64,000 nucleotides of DNA from Cladocopium goreaui. Lineage: Eukaryota; Sar; Dinophyceae; Suessiales; Symbiodiniaceae. The stretch covers positions 24,752-88,751 of the forward strand of contig CAMXCT020002727.1 of the NCBI GenBank assembly GCA_947184155.2, written 5' to 3'. Every line of letters begins with the position of its first letter. The stretch's first letter is position 1. A program made the position numbers and the translations under genes. The notes below the pieces were generated by a model. That model did no database searches and was not told the origin of the DNA. It was given only the letters and a program-made list of their open reading frames with translations. Of the stretch, positions 11,460-23,508 are shown piece by piece.

Positions 11460-11850
11460 AAAGATCCACCATTTTGATTCCATGGGAAAACTCACTATTT
11501 CGACTGGGCCATTTTCAATAGCTATGTCATATGTGAACTATGGTAAAACTATGGAAAGATCCACCATGTTTAATGGGAAAACTCACTATTTCGACTGGGC
11601 CACGTTCAATAGCTATGTAAGAAATTACCACAACGGTAGATGGATGTAGATGGCGTTGATGAAACTCACCATGCAGTACGGGCTATGGGTCAAGTATGGT
11701 CAAGTCAGTGGGTAGCCCAAGAATTCCATGGTTAATACATGTTACCCTCATGTCAAAATAGCGAACTTGAAAATTGCCCAGTCGAAATAGTTGATGTACC
11801 CATGAAAAATGGTGATTTTACATAGTTATGTAAACGTTGACCAGAGGGTG
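11460..11850. repeat. Composite or decayed MITE-1 variant
   Basis: Two copies of the block CACTATTTCGACTGGGCC are followed by a reversed block (GCCCAGTCGAAATAG) and an end CCAGAGGGT. The same blocks form a complete 216-bp element at 41699-41914. Confidence 0.55.
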
Positions 11851-11889
11851 ATACAAAAAAAATCGACAAGTCAATCTGTGGTCCCACTT

Positions 11890-12015
11890 CAATGGCTCAG
11901 CTCAGGCCGCACTCCCCGGCCAACAAAATCGCCAGGGGAACGGGGAACATCCCAGGCCTTGGCTGTTGCAGAAGAAACTGTAGCGCCTCAGGGGTGACTC
12001 GACTCGATGTGAACG
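11890..12015 (-). CDS. Probable exon, unrecognised
   Basis: Following the acceptor CAGTTGTAG, the minus frame encodes TSSRVTPEALQFLLQQPR then PGMFPVPLAILLAGECG. A weaker open frame exists on the plus strand; the acceptor favours minus. Confidence 0.45.
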
Positions 12016-12279
12016 CTACAACTGGTTGGGTACCCTCCGTTGTCATCAAACATGGCTGGCAAACATGGAGGTTTATAGCTGGGAAAATCAATTATAATGA
12101 GAGTTTGAATTGGACACGTCTGTAAATGGTGAATTGTCCATTGCCTTTTTGGACTACCTGCGGGTAGTCCATATACTGAAGAATGTGCAGAAAGGAGTCA
12201 GAAAAAGTAGTGCTGATAACCCTTTTTTGATATGCATATATGATTTTGGATCATATAATATAATATGCTACCAGCACAT

Positions 12280-12770
12280 GCCAAGGGGTGCCGTTACGGC
12301 ACCCCTTAGGGAGGAGGTGTCAAAATGACGCCCCTTTATTTCTAAGGTGTTTCTCAACCTGTTTTGGGATATACATTTCATCTTTGTTATCTGAGGCCAC
12401 GGAGGCAATGCTTTTGAGATTTTTTTGGCACCCCAAAAACGGCGCGTGTCAAACGTGTCATTTGCGTGTCGGGGGGATGTGCAAGGGGTGCCAAAACGCA
12501 GCCCCCTTAGGCTAAGGATGTCGTTTTGGCACCCCTTAATGCGTGTCGGCAGGGTGTCACTACCAGGGAGTCGCATGTCATTTGCGTGTCGGAATTTCCC
12601 AAAATCAAAGTTTTTGTTGTTCAGCTCATCTCCAACCATCTCTCCCAAAAATGGTGCTATCAGCATCGTTGTCACCATATCCTGTTGTGTTTTTTGGTTC
12701 GGCTAAGGGGTGTCGAAACGTATATAGCCCCTTCAAGAACACTCGATAGGGTTCCAAAACGTAGCCGCTT
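12280..12770. repeat. Repeat element with CACCCCTTA ends and GCGTGTC motifs
   Basis: Contains several AAGGGGTG and CACCCCTTA pairs and repeated CATTTGCGTGTCGG blocks. Related sequences occur at 20694-20990 and 25575-25862. It is probably a non-autonomous element or a cluster of them. No protein is encoded that I can support. Confidence 0.55.
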
Positions 12771-12784
12771 GGAAGGTCTTGGTA

Positions 12785-12890
12785 TATAATATATATATAT
12801 ATATATATATTGATAATATGCATATATAGTAATAATGATACATATGTAAATTTAAATCATATATATTATATATTATGTTATTATATCCTT
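12785..12890. repeat. AT-rich low-complexity tract
   Basis: TATATATA-rich sequence separating the CACCCCTTA element from the next exon. Confidence 0.7.
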
Positions 12891-12914
12891 TATGACTGGC
12901 TAATACCATGACTA

Positions 12915-13025
12915 TTTAAGCGCCACATTCCCCTGTCCATTCGCCAAATTCTGCCTCGATGGTGAGGTTGCTCATCATGCTGACACTGCTCCTGACGCAC
13001 CGCCAGCGCAGCAAGAGCAAGATCT
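12915..13025 (-). CDS. Possible exon, unrecognised
   Basis: The minus frame gives DLALAALAVRQEQCQHDE then QPHHRGRIWRMDRGMWRL. A second minus frame is also open, so the frame is uncertain. It abuts a MITE-1 copy at 13025. Confidence 0.35.
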
Positions 13026-13149
13026 ACCCTCTGGTTATTTAACATAGCCATGGAAAATGGATGAAAATTGCCCATTTATAGATGATGTTCCCATTGAAAC
13101 CTCCATTTATTATGGATTGTCCATGGCTATGTTAAATAACCAGAGGGTA
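13025..13149. repeat. MITE-1 palindromic element
   Basis: TACCCTCTGGTTATTTAAC to GTTAAATAACCAGAGGGTA, 125 bp, with near-perfect terminal inverted repeats. Confidence 0.9.
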
Positions 13150-13371
13150 CATCATTTGATGGGATATGAATGGGAATTAAAAAAAAGGGGTTACACATTT
13201 TGTTGTAGCATGTGAATGACTATAACCAACAGTTGGATATAGGTTTTAAGATATATGTATATATATATATATATACGTATATATACACCTGATCAAGTCC
13301 GAAGCTCCCAAGGCAATCGGTTGAACTGTCCATGTGGCCTTAGAGAGAAGTGATGTTCAAAAAAGGCCGGC

Positions 13372-13452
13372 CTCTTCTGTCTGGGAGCATCGCTTCTTGT
13401 TATTCGCCTTCTTCCCCTGGCGCAAGTCACAGTCCATGTCGTCACATGGATG
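13372..13452 (-). CDS. Internal exon, unrecognised
   Basis: Encodes CDDMDCDLRQGKKANNKK then RCSQTEE, ending at a likely GC donor (GAG|GCCGGC). It is charged and has three cysteines. A plus-strand frame across it is also open but looks less natural. Confidence 0.45.
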
Positions 13453-13504
13453 TCACAACGGTTTGCTCATGATATGTCCACTGGAAGATGCTGGAAGCCA
13501 TGTC

Positions 13505-13612
13505 TACCCTCTGGTAAACGTTTACATAACTATGGAAAGATCCACCATTTTTAATGGGTAAATCCACTATAAATGGTCATTTTCAATAGCTATGTTAGTT
13601 TACCAGAGGGTA
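13505..13612. repeat. MITE-1 palindromic element
   Basis: TACCCTCTGGTAAACG to TTACCAGAGGGTA, 108 bp. Confidence 0.9.
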
Positions 13613-13650
13613 CATGTCGTGTTGAAAGCTGGAAACGAGGATCCCCTCAC

Positions 13651-13750
13651 TCTCCCCTCCTGCTTTCCGGCTTCCTCGATGGCGACTTTGAATCCGCTTG
13701 CCCACGCACGGGCTTCACAAATTGTTATGCAGCTAGCGGGTGCTCCCCAG
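13651..13750 (-). CDS. Internal exon, unrecognised
   Basis: The acceptor AAGCCCCAAG and donor GTGAGG bracket 100 bp coding for WGAPASCITICEARAWA then SGFKVAIEEAGKQEGR. Splice sites and composition both support it. Confidence 0.55.
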
Positions 13751-14359
13751 CTTGGGGCTTGGGAAGAGAGAGAGAGAGTCCCCAAAAGTCAACCCGATAA
13801 GCCATAATAATGTGGTAAATCCACTGTAATAAACCAGCTAGCAATATCCATCAATATTACCATACGTGGTTGGTAAAATCATCCCAAATGGATCCAAATG
13901 GTAGGCTTGTTATTCCGTCTACCACAACATTGTTTGCCGGTGACTTTTTTGCAACGCTCTTCGCTATTCCTCCCAACAAATCTCTATTCACTTAAGTGGC
14001 ATCAAACATTCAACACAGGTCCGGCAGCAGAAACCAAGGCCAGGATGGTTCAAATTCAAAAAAATGATCCAAATTTCGAAAAAAAAAAAAACACGATTGA
14101 TATCTATTGATGTTTTTGATGTAGAAGATTTTGTGGTTCTCTCAAAGTTTGGAAGTGCAAAAAAATCATGGACTAAAAAAACCCTTTCCCACCAATGGAA
14201 AATCACATAAAATGGCGGCATCACCCCCAACAGGGTTTTTTCTCAACTTGATCGATCATCTTTATTATCATCCCACTATAATCATCGGGCTATGGCAATC
14301 TGAAAAAATCCCACTATAACTACCATTCTTATGGAAATGGTGGCCATGGCTCATTTTGA

Positions 14360-14492
14360 CCGATGATATCCACATCTCGCGTCCGCCTATGAGATGATGT
14401 GGAGGAAATTCATGGGTCTTATCCGTCTCTGGCTCCGCCATGCCATGCGGTGCGGCGCGCAGCGTCTGCGAAGTGTGACGATGTCGTGTCAA
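14360..14492 (-). CDS. Possible exon, unrecognised
   Basis: The minus frame encodes DLTRHRHTSQTLRAAPHG then MAEPETDKTHEFPPHH. It is His/Pro/Arg-rich with few hydrophobic residues, so coding status is moderate. Confidence 0.35.
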
Positions 14493-14504
14493 GTCACTTG
14501 AGGG

Positions 14505-14601
14505 TTTCCTAAAATGGAGGGTACCCCAATAGCTGGATGGTTTATAATGGAAAATCCTATGAAAAGGGATGATTTGGGGGTACCCCATTTTAGGAAACCT
14601 G
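14505..14601. repeat. Palindromic element, GGTTTCCTAAAATGG family
   Basis: GGTTTCCTAAAATGG at the left and CCATTTTAGGAAACC at the right, with GGGTACCCC just inside each end. This is the best-preserved member of its family in the window. Confidence 0.85.
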
Positions 14602-14801
14602 CTTAGTGAGAGTAAACTTTTGAGGTGTCAAGTAGTCTAATAGTAGTCTGAATGGCCATGTTCCAAGTCTACTCAGTCTACTTGATTTGCTGATGCTTCA
14701 TGTCAAGTAATAGTCTGAAGCAAAATTGCCACGGCATCTAACATCTCGAACACGGAGTTCAGTTCACCTCGTCAAAGGGCCAACAAAAAATTGTGCATGA
14801 C

Positions 14802-14834
14802 CTGAAGCAACGTCGCCAATGACTTGGCGATCAA
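14802..14834 (-). CDS. Mini-exon, unrecognised
   Basis: A strong acceptor (GTTTCCTGCAG) opens LIAKSLATLLQ and a GT donor (CAG|GTCATG) closes it after 33 bp. If that donor is not used, the frame continues to about 14770 as VMHNFLLAL. Confidence 0.45.
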
Positions 14835-15054
14835 CTGCAGGAAACACTTTTTTTGGTTTCCAAATTGGGTTTGTCTCAAAATAGAGTACCACAAAAGTTG
14901 ATGTTGTTTTTCCAGCTTTCCCAAAAAAACATGACATAACATGGGGTGTATCATGGAGAAAATCCCATTGTAAGCCCTCGCTGATGCTCGGCTTTTTTAA
15001 GCCCTCGCGTCCTCATCTGCCGCTCCTGGTCTTGATGTCATCACTTGTCGTCAG

Positions 15055-15160
15055 ACAATGGTTCCGCGAGGGAAAATGGGTTGGCACTTGTCACCGGCAA
15101 GGCAATTGAACTTTCCTGGCGAGAGATGGGATCCATCCCCCAGCTTCCAAGTCAACTGCG
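15055..15160 (-). CDS. Possible exon, unrecognised
   Basis: The minus frame gives SWGMDPISRQESSIALPV then TSANPFSLAEPLSDDK before a stop. Composition is plausible; splice ends were not found. Confidence 0.35.
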
Positions 15161-15555
15161 CTTGACGAAACGAGGATCCTCATGGCAAAAGCCTTTGTAG
15201 CGCCCCTAGTCCTTTTTGTTGCTTAATCCCCAAATAACGTAATTATCAAGGTGACTTGCATTTTTTGTTGCTTTTAAATGTATATCTACCAGAGACCCAA
15301 CAACAAAAATATCATTTAGAATTCCAGGTCAGCCAACTTAAAGTAACTGGGGCACCACCTCCTATAGAAGCCCAACATTTGTTTTTTGTCCTCCACCAGC
15401 ATCGCTTGCGACGCATTTGAAGTGCATTGTCTTGCCGGCTACCTCGATCTGTTGGTATTTCTCAATGCAAGACGCCTCATCTCCTGTCCTCAAAGGATGT
15501 CTGCGAACATGTCTGGTGCAAATTTGTTTGGAATGTTAGGGAAAACCTATAAGGT

Positions 15556-16104
15556 GGGGGTCCCCCAGTTGTGAGTTGGTTTACAAACCCTATTAAGGAT
15601 TTCAATTGACATCTATCTACTTTCAATTGATTTTCCTTTTAAATCCAAAAAAATCACCCCAAAAGTTTTGTGCACAATAGGGTACCATCGAAACAATTAC
15701 ATTATTGAGGATCTGGGTCATTCATGGGGTACCCATTTGAAAAATTGTTTGGGTGCTGTTTTTTTTTAAGAAAGGTTTAATAAGGCATCTAATCTAATTG
15801 TTTGGGAAACCTTGCATTTTCAAGGCTTTAACATGGATATGGTTTTCTAAAGTAAAAGGACCAGCTTTACCCAAAGAAAATTGTATAAAGGTGGATAAAA
15901 CTCCTCTTGAAAAAAAAATGGATCTGAGAAAAAACTTCTCACAATAGAGGCCCAGCCCCCCATTCACAAGATACTCAACTATTTTTGAAAATTGTTTCAC
16001 AATAGAGTTCCTGGACACTAATCGGTATACAGCATTAGTTATATTTTCCATAAACCCTAGTTAACCAAGTTATAAACCAACTTAGCTATCTGGGGGGCCC
16101 CTTT
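15556..16104. repeat. 550-bp element with terminal inverted repeats
   Basis: The left end reads GGGGGTCCCCCAG followed by GTTGGTTTA. The right end is its complement, TAAACCAACTTAGC then CTGGGGGGCCCC. The same ends occur on short elements at 17960-18077 and 32305-32405. The interior has no supported protein, so this may be a longer non-autonomous relative. Confidence 0.6.
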
Positions 16105-16229
16105 TTGTTGTAGGGGAGATTCGTGATATGTGGGAAACTGGGATCTACGGGAACACGTTCAATATATGGTCCAAACTGTTGGAACAATAGGTCCTTTCGT
16201 TCATTCAATGTAATAATTATAACTATGAA

Positions 16230-16780
16230 TCTATCTAACTATATATCTACCTATCTAACTATATATCTACCTATCTAACTATATATCTACCTATCTAACT
16301 ATATATCTAACTATATATCTATCGATCTATCTATCTAACTATCTATCTATCTAACTATCTATATATCTATCTATCGATCTATCTATCTATCTATCTATTT
16401 ATCTATCTATCTATCTAACTATCTATCTATCTATCTACCTATCTATCTATCTATATATCTATCTATCTATCTATCTATGTATCTATCTATCTATCTATCT
16501 ATCCATCTATCCATCTATCCATCTATCCATCTATCCATCTATCCATCTATCCATCTATCCATCTTTCCATCTATCCATCCATCTATCCAGCTATCCAGCT
16601 ATCCATCTATCCATCTATCCATCTATCCATCCATCTATCTATCTATCTGTCTATCTATCTACCTACCTACCTACCTATCTATCTATCTACCTATCTATCT
16701 ATCTACCTATCTATCTATCTATCTATCATTCTATTCTATTCTATTCTATTCTATTCTATCTATCTATCTATCTATCTCTG
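16230..16780. repeat. (CTAT)n microsatellite
   Basis: About 550 bp of CTAT, CCAT and CTAC tetranucleotides with ATTCT units at the right. The Ile/Ser/Tyr frame over it is an artefact. Confidence 0.95.
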
Positions 16781-17494
16781 TATATATTTAAATTGAATAT
16801 ATAATCATTATCTATCTAGAATGTGGATAAATCATGCTGATTCACTCATCTGAAAAAAGGCTGCTTTGGGATAGCTGCTTCGTTGCTATTTTCGACCCAT
16901 AATCAGTCGGTCCAGCTTCAGTCGTTACCGCTGCAATCTATGACAGCCTGCTGTGACATTCCCAAAGCTCACTGACACTGAACATAACAACTGGTTATTT
17001 AACTGTGTGCGGGAAATGGTCCATTTATAGATGATAAACAATGATGATAAACAAAATGATTTACCCATATTCTAAGGTTGATTCTCCCGCCATATTAAAT
17101 CAGCAGAGGCTGGAGATTTTACATACCAGGTACCTCTTTGCATCCCAACATCACGACTGATGGTGATTTCGCCAAGCAAAAATGCTATAACCAATCAACA
17201 TTTGAATAATACATGATGATATAAATTAATTATGGCTGGGATATGATTTATTGATGATGGCATACATAAACATAAATCAATAACCAAAAAACATCAATCA
17301 TCATAAAACTAGGTTGCTTGAGTGGAAATTCACAGGAAGCCCGTAACATTTTTTTGCCCAAAAAACACACCGTTTCCACTCTCGTCATGGTCCTTTGAAC
17401 CAATCCATTGATTTTTTGGCAACTCAAAACCCCCAAAAAAATCCATTGATCCAAAAAAAATCAAAAAAAAAAACAACACATCCCCAAAAACGTT

Positions 17495-17590
17495 CCGCGA
17501 ACCGGAAAGGTAATCATCGCATGGCAAGCATCGATCCGCTGTAATCATCGCAACGCCACACACCCTTTCTGGATGACAGTTGATCTTCAT
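17495..17590 (-). CDS. Possible exon, unrecognised
   Basis: The minus frame encodes NCHPERVCGVAMITADRC then LPCDDYLSGSRN, with five cysteines. It lies just downstream of the last Link-like module. Splice ends are unclear. Confidence 0.3.
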
Positions 17591-17829
17591 GGCACAATGG
17601 CCTGAGGCAAGGACATTTTTATCAAATGGATGTTGGGGAAATCTTCAACCAACCATGATGTTCCACGAAAAAACCATTGAACATGTACAATGCTAGATAT
17701 TTACACATTACTGTCAATGAAAAGGCAGTCATGGATGTTCTGACATGTAAATGTTCCCTGAAAAACCAATCCTTTGAAAATCATATGTACAAATGACATG
17801 AAATGATCAAATGACAGCAAAAAAAAACG

Positions 17830-17915
17830 ATGTATTCCGCGAATACATCGTGTCACCATGACCACAGGATACCACTGCTTCCAGCTCCTCAGCCTGGAGG
17901 TTCCTTTTTGCTTTA
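17830..17915 (-). CDS. Exon following the last Link-like module
   Basis: The minus frame encodes KRNLQAEELEAVVSCGHG then DTMYSRN. An acceptor TCGTAAAG would join in phase 1 to the donor at 18827. If so, the protein continues past the modules with an acidic helix. Boundaries are approximate. Confidence 0.45.
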
Positions 17916-17959
17916 CGAAGATCAACGATATATGATGAGTTTACCAAATGATCCCACAA

Positions 17960-18077
17960 GGTGGTGCCCCATAGTTAGCTAAGTCTGTTTATAAGTCCCA
18001 TAACTATGGTTTATGGCAGATATAACTATAGTTAATGGGGTTTATAAACCCACTTATAACTGGGGGGCACCATCCTG
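17960..18077. repeat. Palindromic element, GGTGCCCC family
   Basis: AGGTGGTGCCCCATAGTTA at the left and TAACTGGGGGGCACCATCCT at the right, with an AT-rich centre. Relatives: 26276-26350 (partial), 31187-31475 (expanded), 32305-32405, 48885-48995 and 57029-57152. Confidence 0.75.
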
Positions 18078-18106
18078 CAGTAATCATAATTCTTTCCACA
18101 ACGATA

Positions 18107-18221
18107 ACTGGTTGGTGGTGCAATTTCACCATCTTGAAAAATATGAGTTCGTCAATTGGAAGGATGACATTCCATATATGAAATGGAAAATCAAATTAAT
18201 GTTTGAAACCACCAACCAGAT
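18107..18221. repeat. MITE-2 palindromic element
   Basis: CTGGTTGGTGGT to ACCACCAACCAGA, beginning about 30 bp after the GGTGCCCC-family element. Confidence 0.8.
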
Positions 18222-18399
18222 AAATTGTGTTTACCCAAATATTGTATCTGCTATAGTTTTATCCGTAACTAAATCATACTCCCGAAAATGGATCCAAACA
18301 CTTCCTGAAAAGATACTTTACCACCTAAATCAAATCCCAGTCATAATTCCTATGGAGGTACAGCTGTGTCCATAGGGACAACAGCCCTAAATTAATAGG

Positions 18400-18790
18400 G
18401 TTTGAGCCCCATATTTGTCATACTGAATCCCTATTCATGGGCTGAATCGTACTAAATCATACTAAATCCCTATCTACGGACTTTAAATCATACTAAATCC
18501 CTATTTACGGGCTTCAAAATCATACTAAACCAAACTATCCATATTTACGGGCTTGAAAATCATACAAAATCATACTATAGAGATCCCTATCATCTACGGA
18601 CTTAAAATCATACTAAATCATACTAGATCATACTAGATCCATATTTACGGGCTTGAAAAATCATACAAAATCATACTAGATCCCTATCTACGGACTTAAA
18701 ATCATACTAAATCATACTAGATCCCGATTTACGGGCTTTAAAATCATACCAAAGCACACCAAATCACTATGGCCTTCAACATCTACTAAA
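18400..18790. repeat. Degenerate tandem repeats of AAATCATACTAAATC
   Basis: Alternating blocks of AATCATACTAAATCC, CTATCTACGGACTT and ATTTACGGGCTT repeat about seven times with variable spacing. It lies directly downstream of the module-6 C exon. Confidence 0.7.
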
Positions 18791-18826
18791 TCATACGAAT
18801 TCTGCCCATTTCTTCAAACCCGCGAC

Positions 18827-19926
18827 CATGGGGATCTCCGAGCAGCAGTTCCAGCTTCTCGCAGCAATAGGCGCCCACCTTACCTTTGCCCCAGCCGCGG
18901 TAGCCTGTGCCTTCAGGGTCTGAAGGTATCGTGGCCGGACTTAGCTGGGTTTGTTGAGTTACTCAACCCCCTATCTTGAGGGAATTGGCGGAATTTGCTT
19001 ATTCCAGCCATTTGTGGGGATACACATCCAATTTATTGCTGCTTTAATCCCCAATGGCTGCTAGTTGTGTATTCATGCCTGTCATGCGGGTTACATCACA
19101 TTCTTTCACAGTCAAATCATGTCAAATCTGTCAATGTTCAAGGAAGAACACAAAATCATTGGCGTATCTTTGGAAACTATGTTCATAACATACTCTATAG
19201 ATTTCATCTTTCCAGAAAGAAGGTAGGTCAGTCATCCCCTTTGACACATCTTGGACTCAATTGGGTATCCAAGCCATTTCAAGACAAGAACAATACGGCC
19301 GTAAGTCAGTGAAATCCCAATCTTTGCCATTGAAATCCCTAATTTTCCAGTGCGACCAGCGACCAAAGGGTAGATGGAGGTTTCCTAAAATAGCCTTACA
19401 GTTATCATCCATTTTATGTTCGGATCTTCCATGAAATAAAGTACAGTAAATAAACCATAAACCATCCAGCGCGCTTGGGCTACCCCCATGACTAATAGGG
19501 AACCCCCCAATGTTCCGCCGGCAGACCTGAGCCGCAGCCCTTCGTGGTCTCTTTAAACCAGTAGCCCTTGTAATCCTTGAGCCATCCAGCAGCACCTGCA
19601 GATGTTCGTGATTTTCATTGAAGTTGTTTTGTTCAAACGGATGAGATGATATGGTTTTTTGTCATGTAATTATATAATGACATACGTATAATTGTGCTGT
19701 ATACGTTCATACTTGTTTAGCATTGTTTATATGTGTCTATATTTCATTATACGAATTCTGTGGAAACGGATCAACAACACCTTGCCAGGCCTTGCCATAT
19801 GTGTAGCTACGTGCACTCAGGGCTTTCATGACTAAAAAACCTAGGCGCAGATGCTGCGGAACTCGATCTCAGACTTGTAGCAAAGTCTGCGGTATCCCGC
19901 CGTCTTGCACGCTTTCCTGCCATGGT
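18827..19926 (-). CDS. Link-like module 6 (3 exons)
   Basis: Exons are A 19858-19926 (GRKACKTAGYRRLCYKSEIE), B 19527-19595 (AAGWLKDYKGYW, KGCGSG) and C 18827-18904 (YRGWGKGKVGAYCC). The A-B join uses a GC donor in phase 1 and gives EFRAAGWL, so the usual first Cys of B is replaced by Arg. The B-C join (TCAG|GTCTGC to CACAG|GC) is phase 1 and reads GCGSGYRGWGKGK. The N-terminal aromatic start of A (PYVY in others) is missing. This is the last module seen. Confidence 0.7.
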
Positions 19927-20565
19927 CTGCCAGGTAATGAAGCCCACTGCGCAGGGACGAGGAGATGGCACGATGTGCCCACAAGTTATGTTGGTTTATG
20001 AAGCCCATTCAGTGTAAACACCATGACCTACACTTCGAAGTTATAAGCTATATCATGTTGTATTAGAGTCTGAAAGTTATAAAATGTTTTAAATTTATAA
20101 AGCAACTTAGCTAACTGTGTGGCACCACCTTCTAAGTTTGGTCTTGAAATTCACGAGGTGCCATGCAACTTCACATCTTGCAAGTCACTGCAGTTTTCAA
20201 AAACGCAGTGCGACCAAGAGACTCAGCTTTCTCACGCGTTTCGTAGACGTAGGGATGGTTTTTCGGCTTTTCTCAGATGTGTCAAACATGACAAGGCGAT
20301 AATTCAAAACAAAGAAACATATCGTATGTGAAACATACCCTCTTATCTTTAAGATACTATAACATAGCTCTTGCAAATGCAAATGATTTGCCTAGGTGCT
20401 TTTCCACATGTCAAAGTACCAGTATGTGAGATGTATAGTGGCTTGTTGATCCCCTGTTTCAAGTTTGACTTTTGGCGTGATATGTATGTAGCAAAGCCAG
20501 CTGAAGGAAACTGCACGTGGAATCCAAAAACTTGTTTGTCGAACATGCCACAAAGCGAGAACGAC

Positions 20566-23477
20566 TCAGCGGCAATATCTCCAGGGTGCTCAGATCCCCA
20601 ATGTATTTCACATTGGTGCTGGGGCTGCAGCAGTAAGCTCCTGCCTCAGTTCGATTTTTTCGTCTTGGTTCCAAGAGTAAAGAACTCAACACCAAGATGT
20701 CCAAACGGGTGTCCAATAAGCACCCCCTAGAACGGGTGTCCATTAGGCACCTCTTACTTTTTAAGGTCCTGAACCAACAGATAATGAGGTATTCACAGTA
20801 GTATGTGCATTTGTCTTTGATTTCCACACGTTTGTTTCCAAAAATGCGTGTCATTTCGTGTCATTGCCGTGTCGTGTCGGTCATAAGGGGTTTTGAGTTT
20901 TTTGTGGGAAATCAAGAAAAACATGCGTGTCATTGCGATGTCATTGCAGTGTCGCGTCGGTCGGTGGGGGGTGTCCAATAAGCACCCAAACTTTTGCAGT
21001 CGATTGTGGGGTAGCTGACTTTGATTTGGGGACATCACTGTCAGGTCTGAATTGAACAATTTATTTTTTCATATCCGAGTGCTCCCCAAAGGTAAAACTC
21101 CCTGGGGAATAAAACTGTATGTTGTGAAATTCGTACAAGTGCGACATTTGTTATACAGGAGAGGCCCGCGCACACCCGGACCTGAAATCTGAAAGCAACA
21201 CTTGGGTCAAAACCACAGCATACGAACGTTAATCAAATCAACACGTGCTCGCCAAAGAGGTTCCTATATATAATACCAAGAAGAATCAAATTTCTTCACT
21301 AGGAAGTGTCCAATCATGTCCAATCTGTAGCGTCGCCCCAATGCAAAAATCAATGAAAATGCGCTTGGTGGAGAAGTTCCCGGATAAGCGCCTTTTTCTA
21401 GTTTATATCCAACCAAGGTCAAGCACATTCTGCTGCCGAAGAGAATCCCTAATCAGGACCGAAGCAATTACCTATATACTAAAAAACTTTACATATAGTT
21501 TCACATCCATTTTGAAGCAACCAAATCTAAAGCCTCAAACACATGGCCTCTTTCATTATTTCAACATGTTACCAGCTAAGGTCAATGATGACGTTAGCCA
21601 GGACTCAGTTTGAAATATCCGATGGAAACTTGAAAATGGCAAAAACCATTGCCAGAAGATATATATATATATATAATTTCGATTTATTAACTAAAGGATT
21701 TTTTAATAAAACCAATGCATAATTATAACCACGTATAGTCATATATATATAGATAATTCACTACAATGAACCCAAAATGAAACATACAGCGACTTACTTG
21801 ATGTTCCACGTATACATATATATATATGTGTAATTTATCTTGAACATAGCTATGTATGTTCTGTTCTGCATAGAGTTTTTCATGTACACAGCATACATTG
21901 TTCACATTCCAAATACCCACGCGAGCAAGAAACGTTAATCCATTTTCATGGTCAGACTCCAGATCAATTTATTTGCCATTGCGGCTGGTACAGGCTAAAT
22001 TTCACGTTGAGAAATGAAAATGCAGCAGGAAATCATGGGTAGTCATGTATCACCAGATTTATGGATTTCCACCGAGAAAAAAAAAAAACAAGATCAGCAG
22101 AACTCAAGCACACATTTTGTGAGGTGGAGTTCCGCCGAAAAAAAATATTTTCAGCAGAAATAGGTCCAAACATTGAATCAGCAGAAGTCCACTACACAAA
22201 ACAAAAGATGAGTTCCGCCCAGGCAATGGTCTGAATACTAAGTTCCGCTGAGATTTTTTTCAGCAAAAGTCAGGTACACAATTTGTGCAGTGGAGTTCCG
22301 CCGAAAACCAAATCACACTAAAGTCCGCAAAAAAACTGTTTGCAGTCGATTCGGGGGCACAGGATCTCAATTTTCCGCCGATTTTTTTCAGCAGATCTCA
22401 TGCCCCATAATCGGCCGCAAAAAAAAAACGCAAAGTCCGCAGAGATTTGTTTGGCAAAAAAATCTGAGACTTCAATGCCAAGTTCTGTACCGTGGACCCT
22501 ACCCTACCTATTGGGGTGGCACATGTGATCGGGAGGAACTTGCCTGGGTAACCCTTTGGGAAACTCGTGTGGACTTGGTAATGGGCAATGTAACCACCCA
22601 TTACCATGGTCTGGCCCCATGTTTATTTTTGAAAGCTCCATGGAAAGAGGGTTTAATTTAAGTATTCCCTTCCCCCGCCCCCTAATTAATACTCAAATCC
22701 ACCCAAATAGTTGAAACCATGTTAAAGCATGTTAAAGCTTGGTAAAGAAAAAATAACTGTAAGTTGTACAAGTACGACATTTGTTATACAGGACAGGAGA
22801 TGTCCACGCACACCCGGACCTGGAATCTGAAAGCAGCACTTGGACAAAAACCATTTCAAGTTAATCAACAATATCGACATACGAACGTAAATCAACATGT
22901 GCTCACCGAAGAGGTTCCTAATATTGCTAAAAAGAATCAAACTTCTTCACTAAGAAGTCAATTGTCCAATCATGTCCAATCTGCAGCGTCGCCCCAATCC
23001 GCCGGCCTGCTGGCGTGTCTGATTGGAAGGTGTTGTTCTTGTTTCTGTTCTTGGTTTGTACTTGTTTCTGTTCTTGGCTTGTGGTTGTTCCTTTGTTCTC
23101 TTGCTGCACGTTTTTGCTTCGTCTGAATCAAGGTCACCCCCCCCTCAAAGTACTACATGTACTAGTACTATGAACTAGTACTATGTACTAGTAGTACTAG
23201 TAGTACTAGTAGTACTAGTAGTACTAGTACTAGTACTAGTACTAGTACTAGTACTAGTAGTAGTAGTAGTAGTAGTGGTAGTGGTAGTGGTAGTGGTAGT
23301 GGTAGTGGTAGTGGTAGTGGTAGTGGTAGTGGTAGTGGTAGTGGTAGTGGTAGTGGTAGTGGTAGTAGTAGTAGTAGTAGGAGTAGTAGTAGTAGTGGTA
23401 GTAGTAGTAGCAGTCGTAGTGGTAGTAGTAGTAGTAGTAGTAGTAGTAATAGTAGCAGTAGCAGTAGCAGTAGCAGT

Positions 23478-23508
<31 letters not shown>

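Noticed and set aside
16477..16791. Ile/Tyr/Ser/Pro-rich ORF
   Set aside because: Artefact of the CTAT microsatellite.
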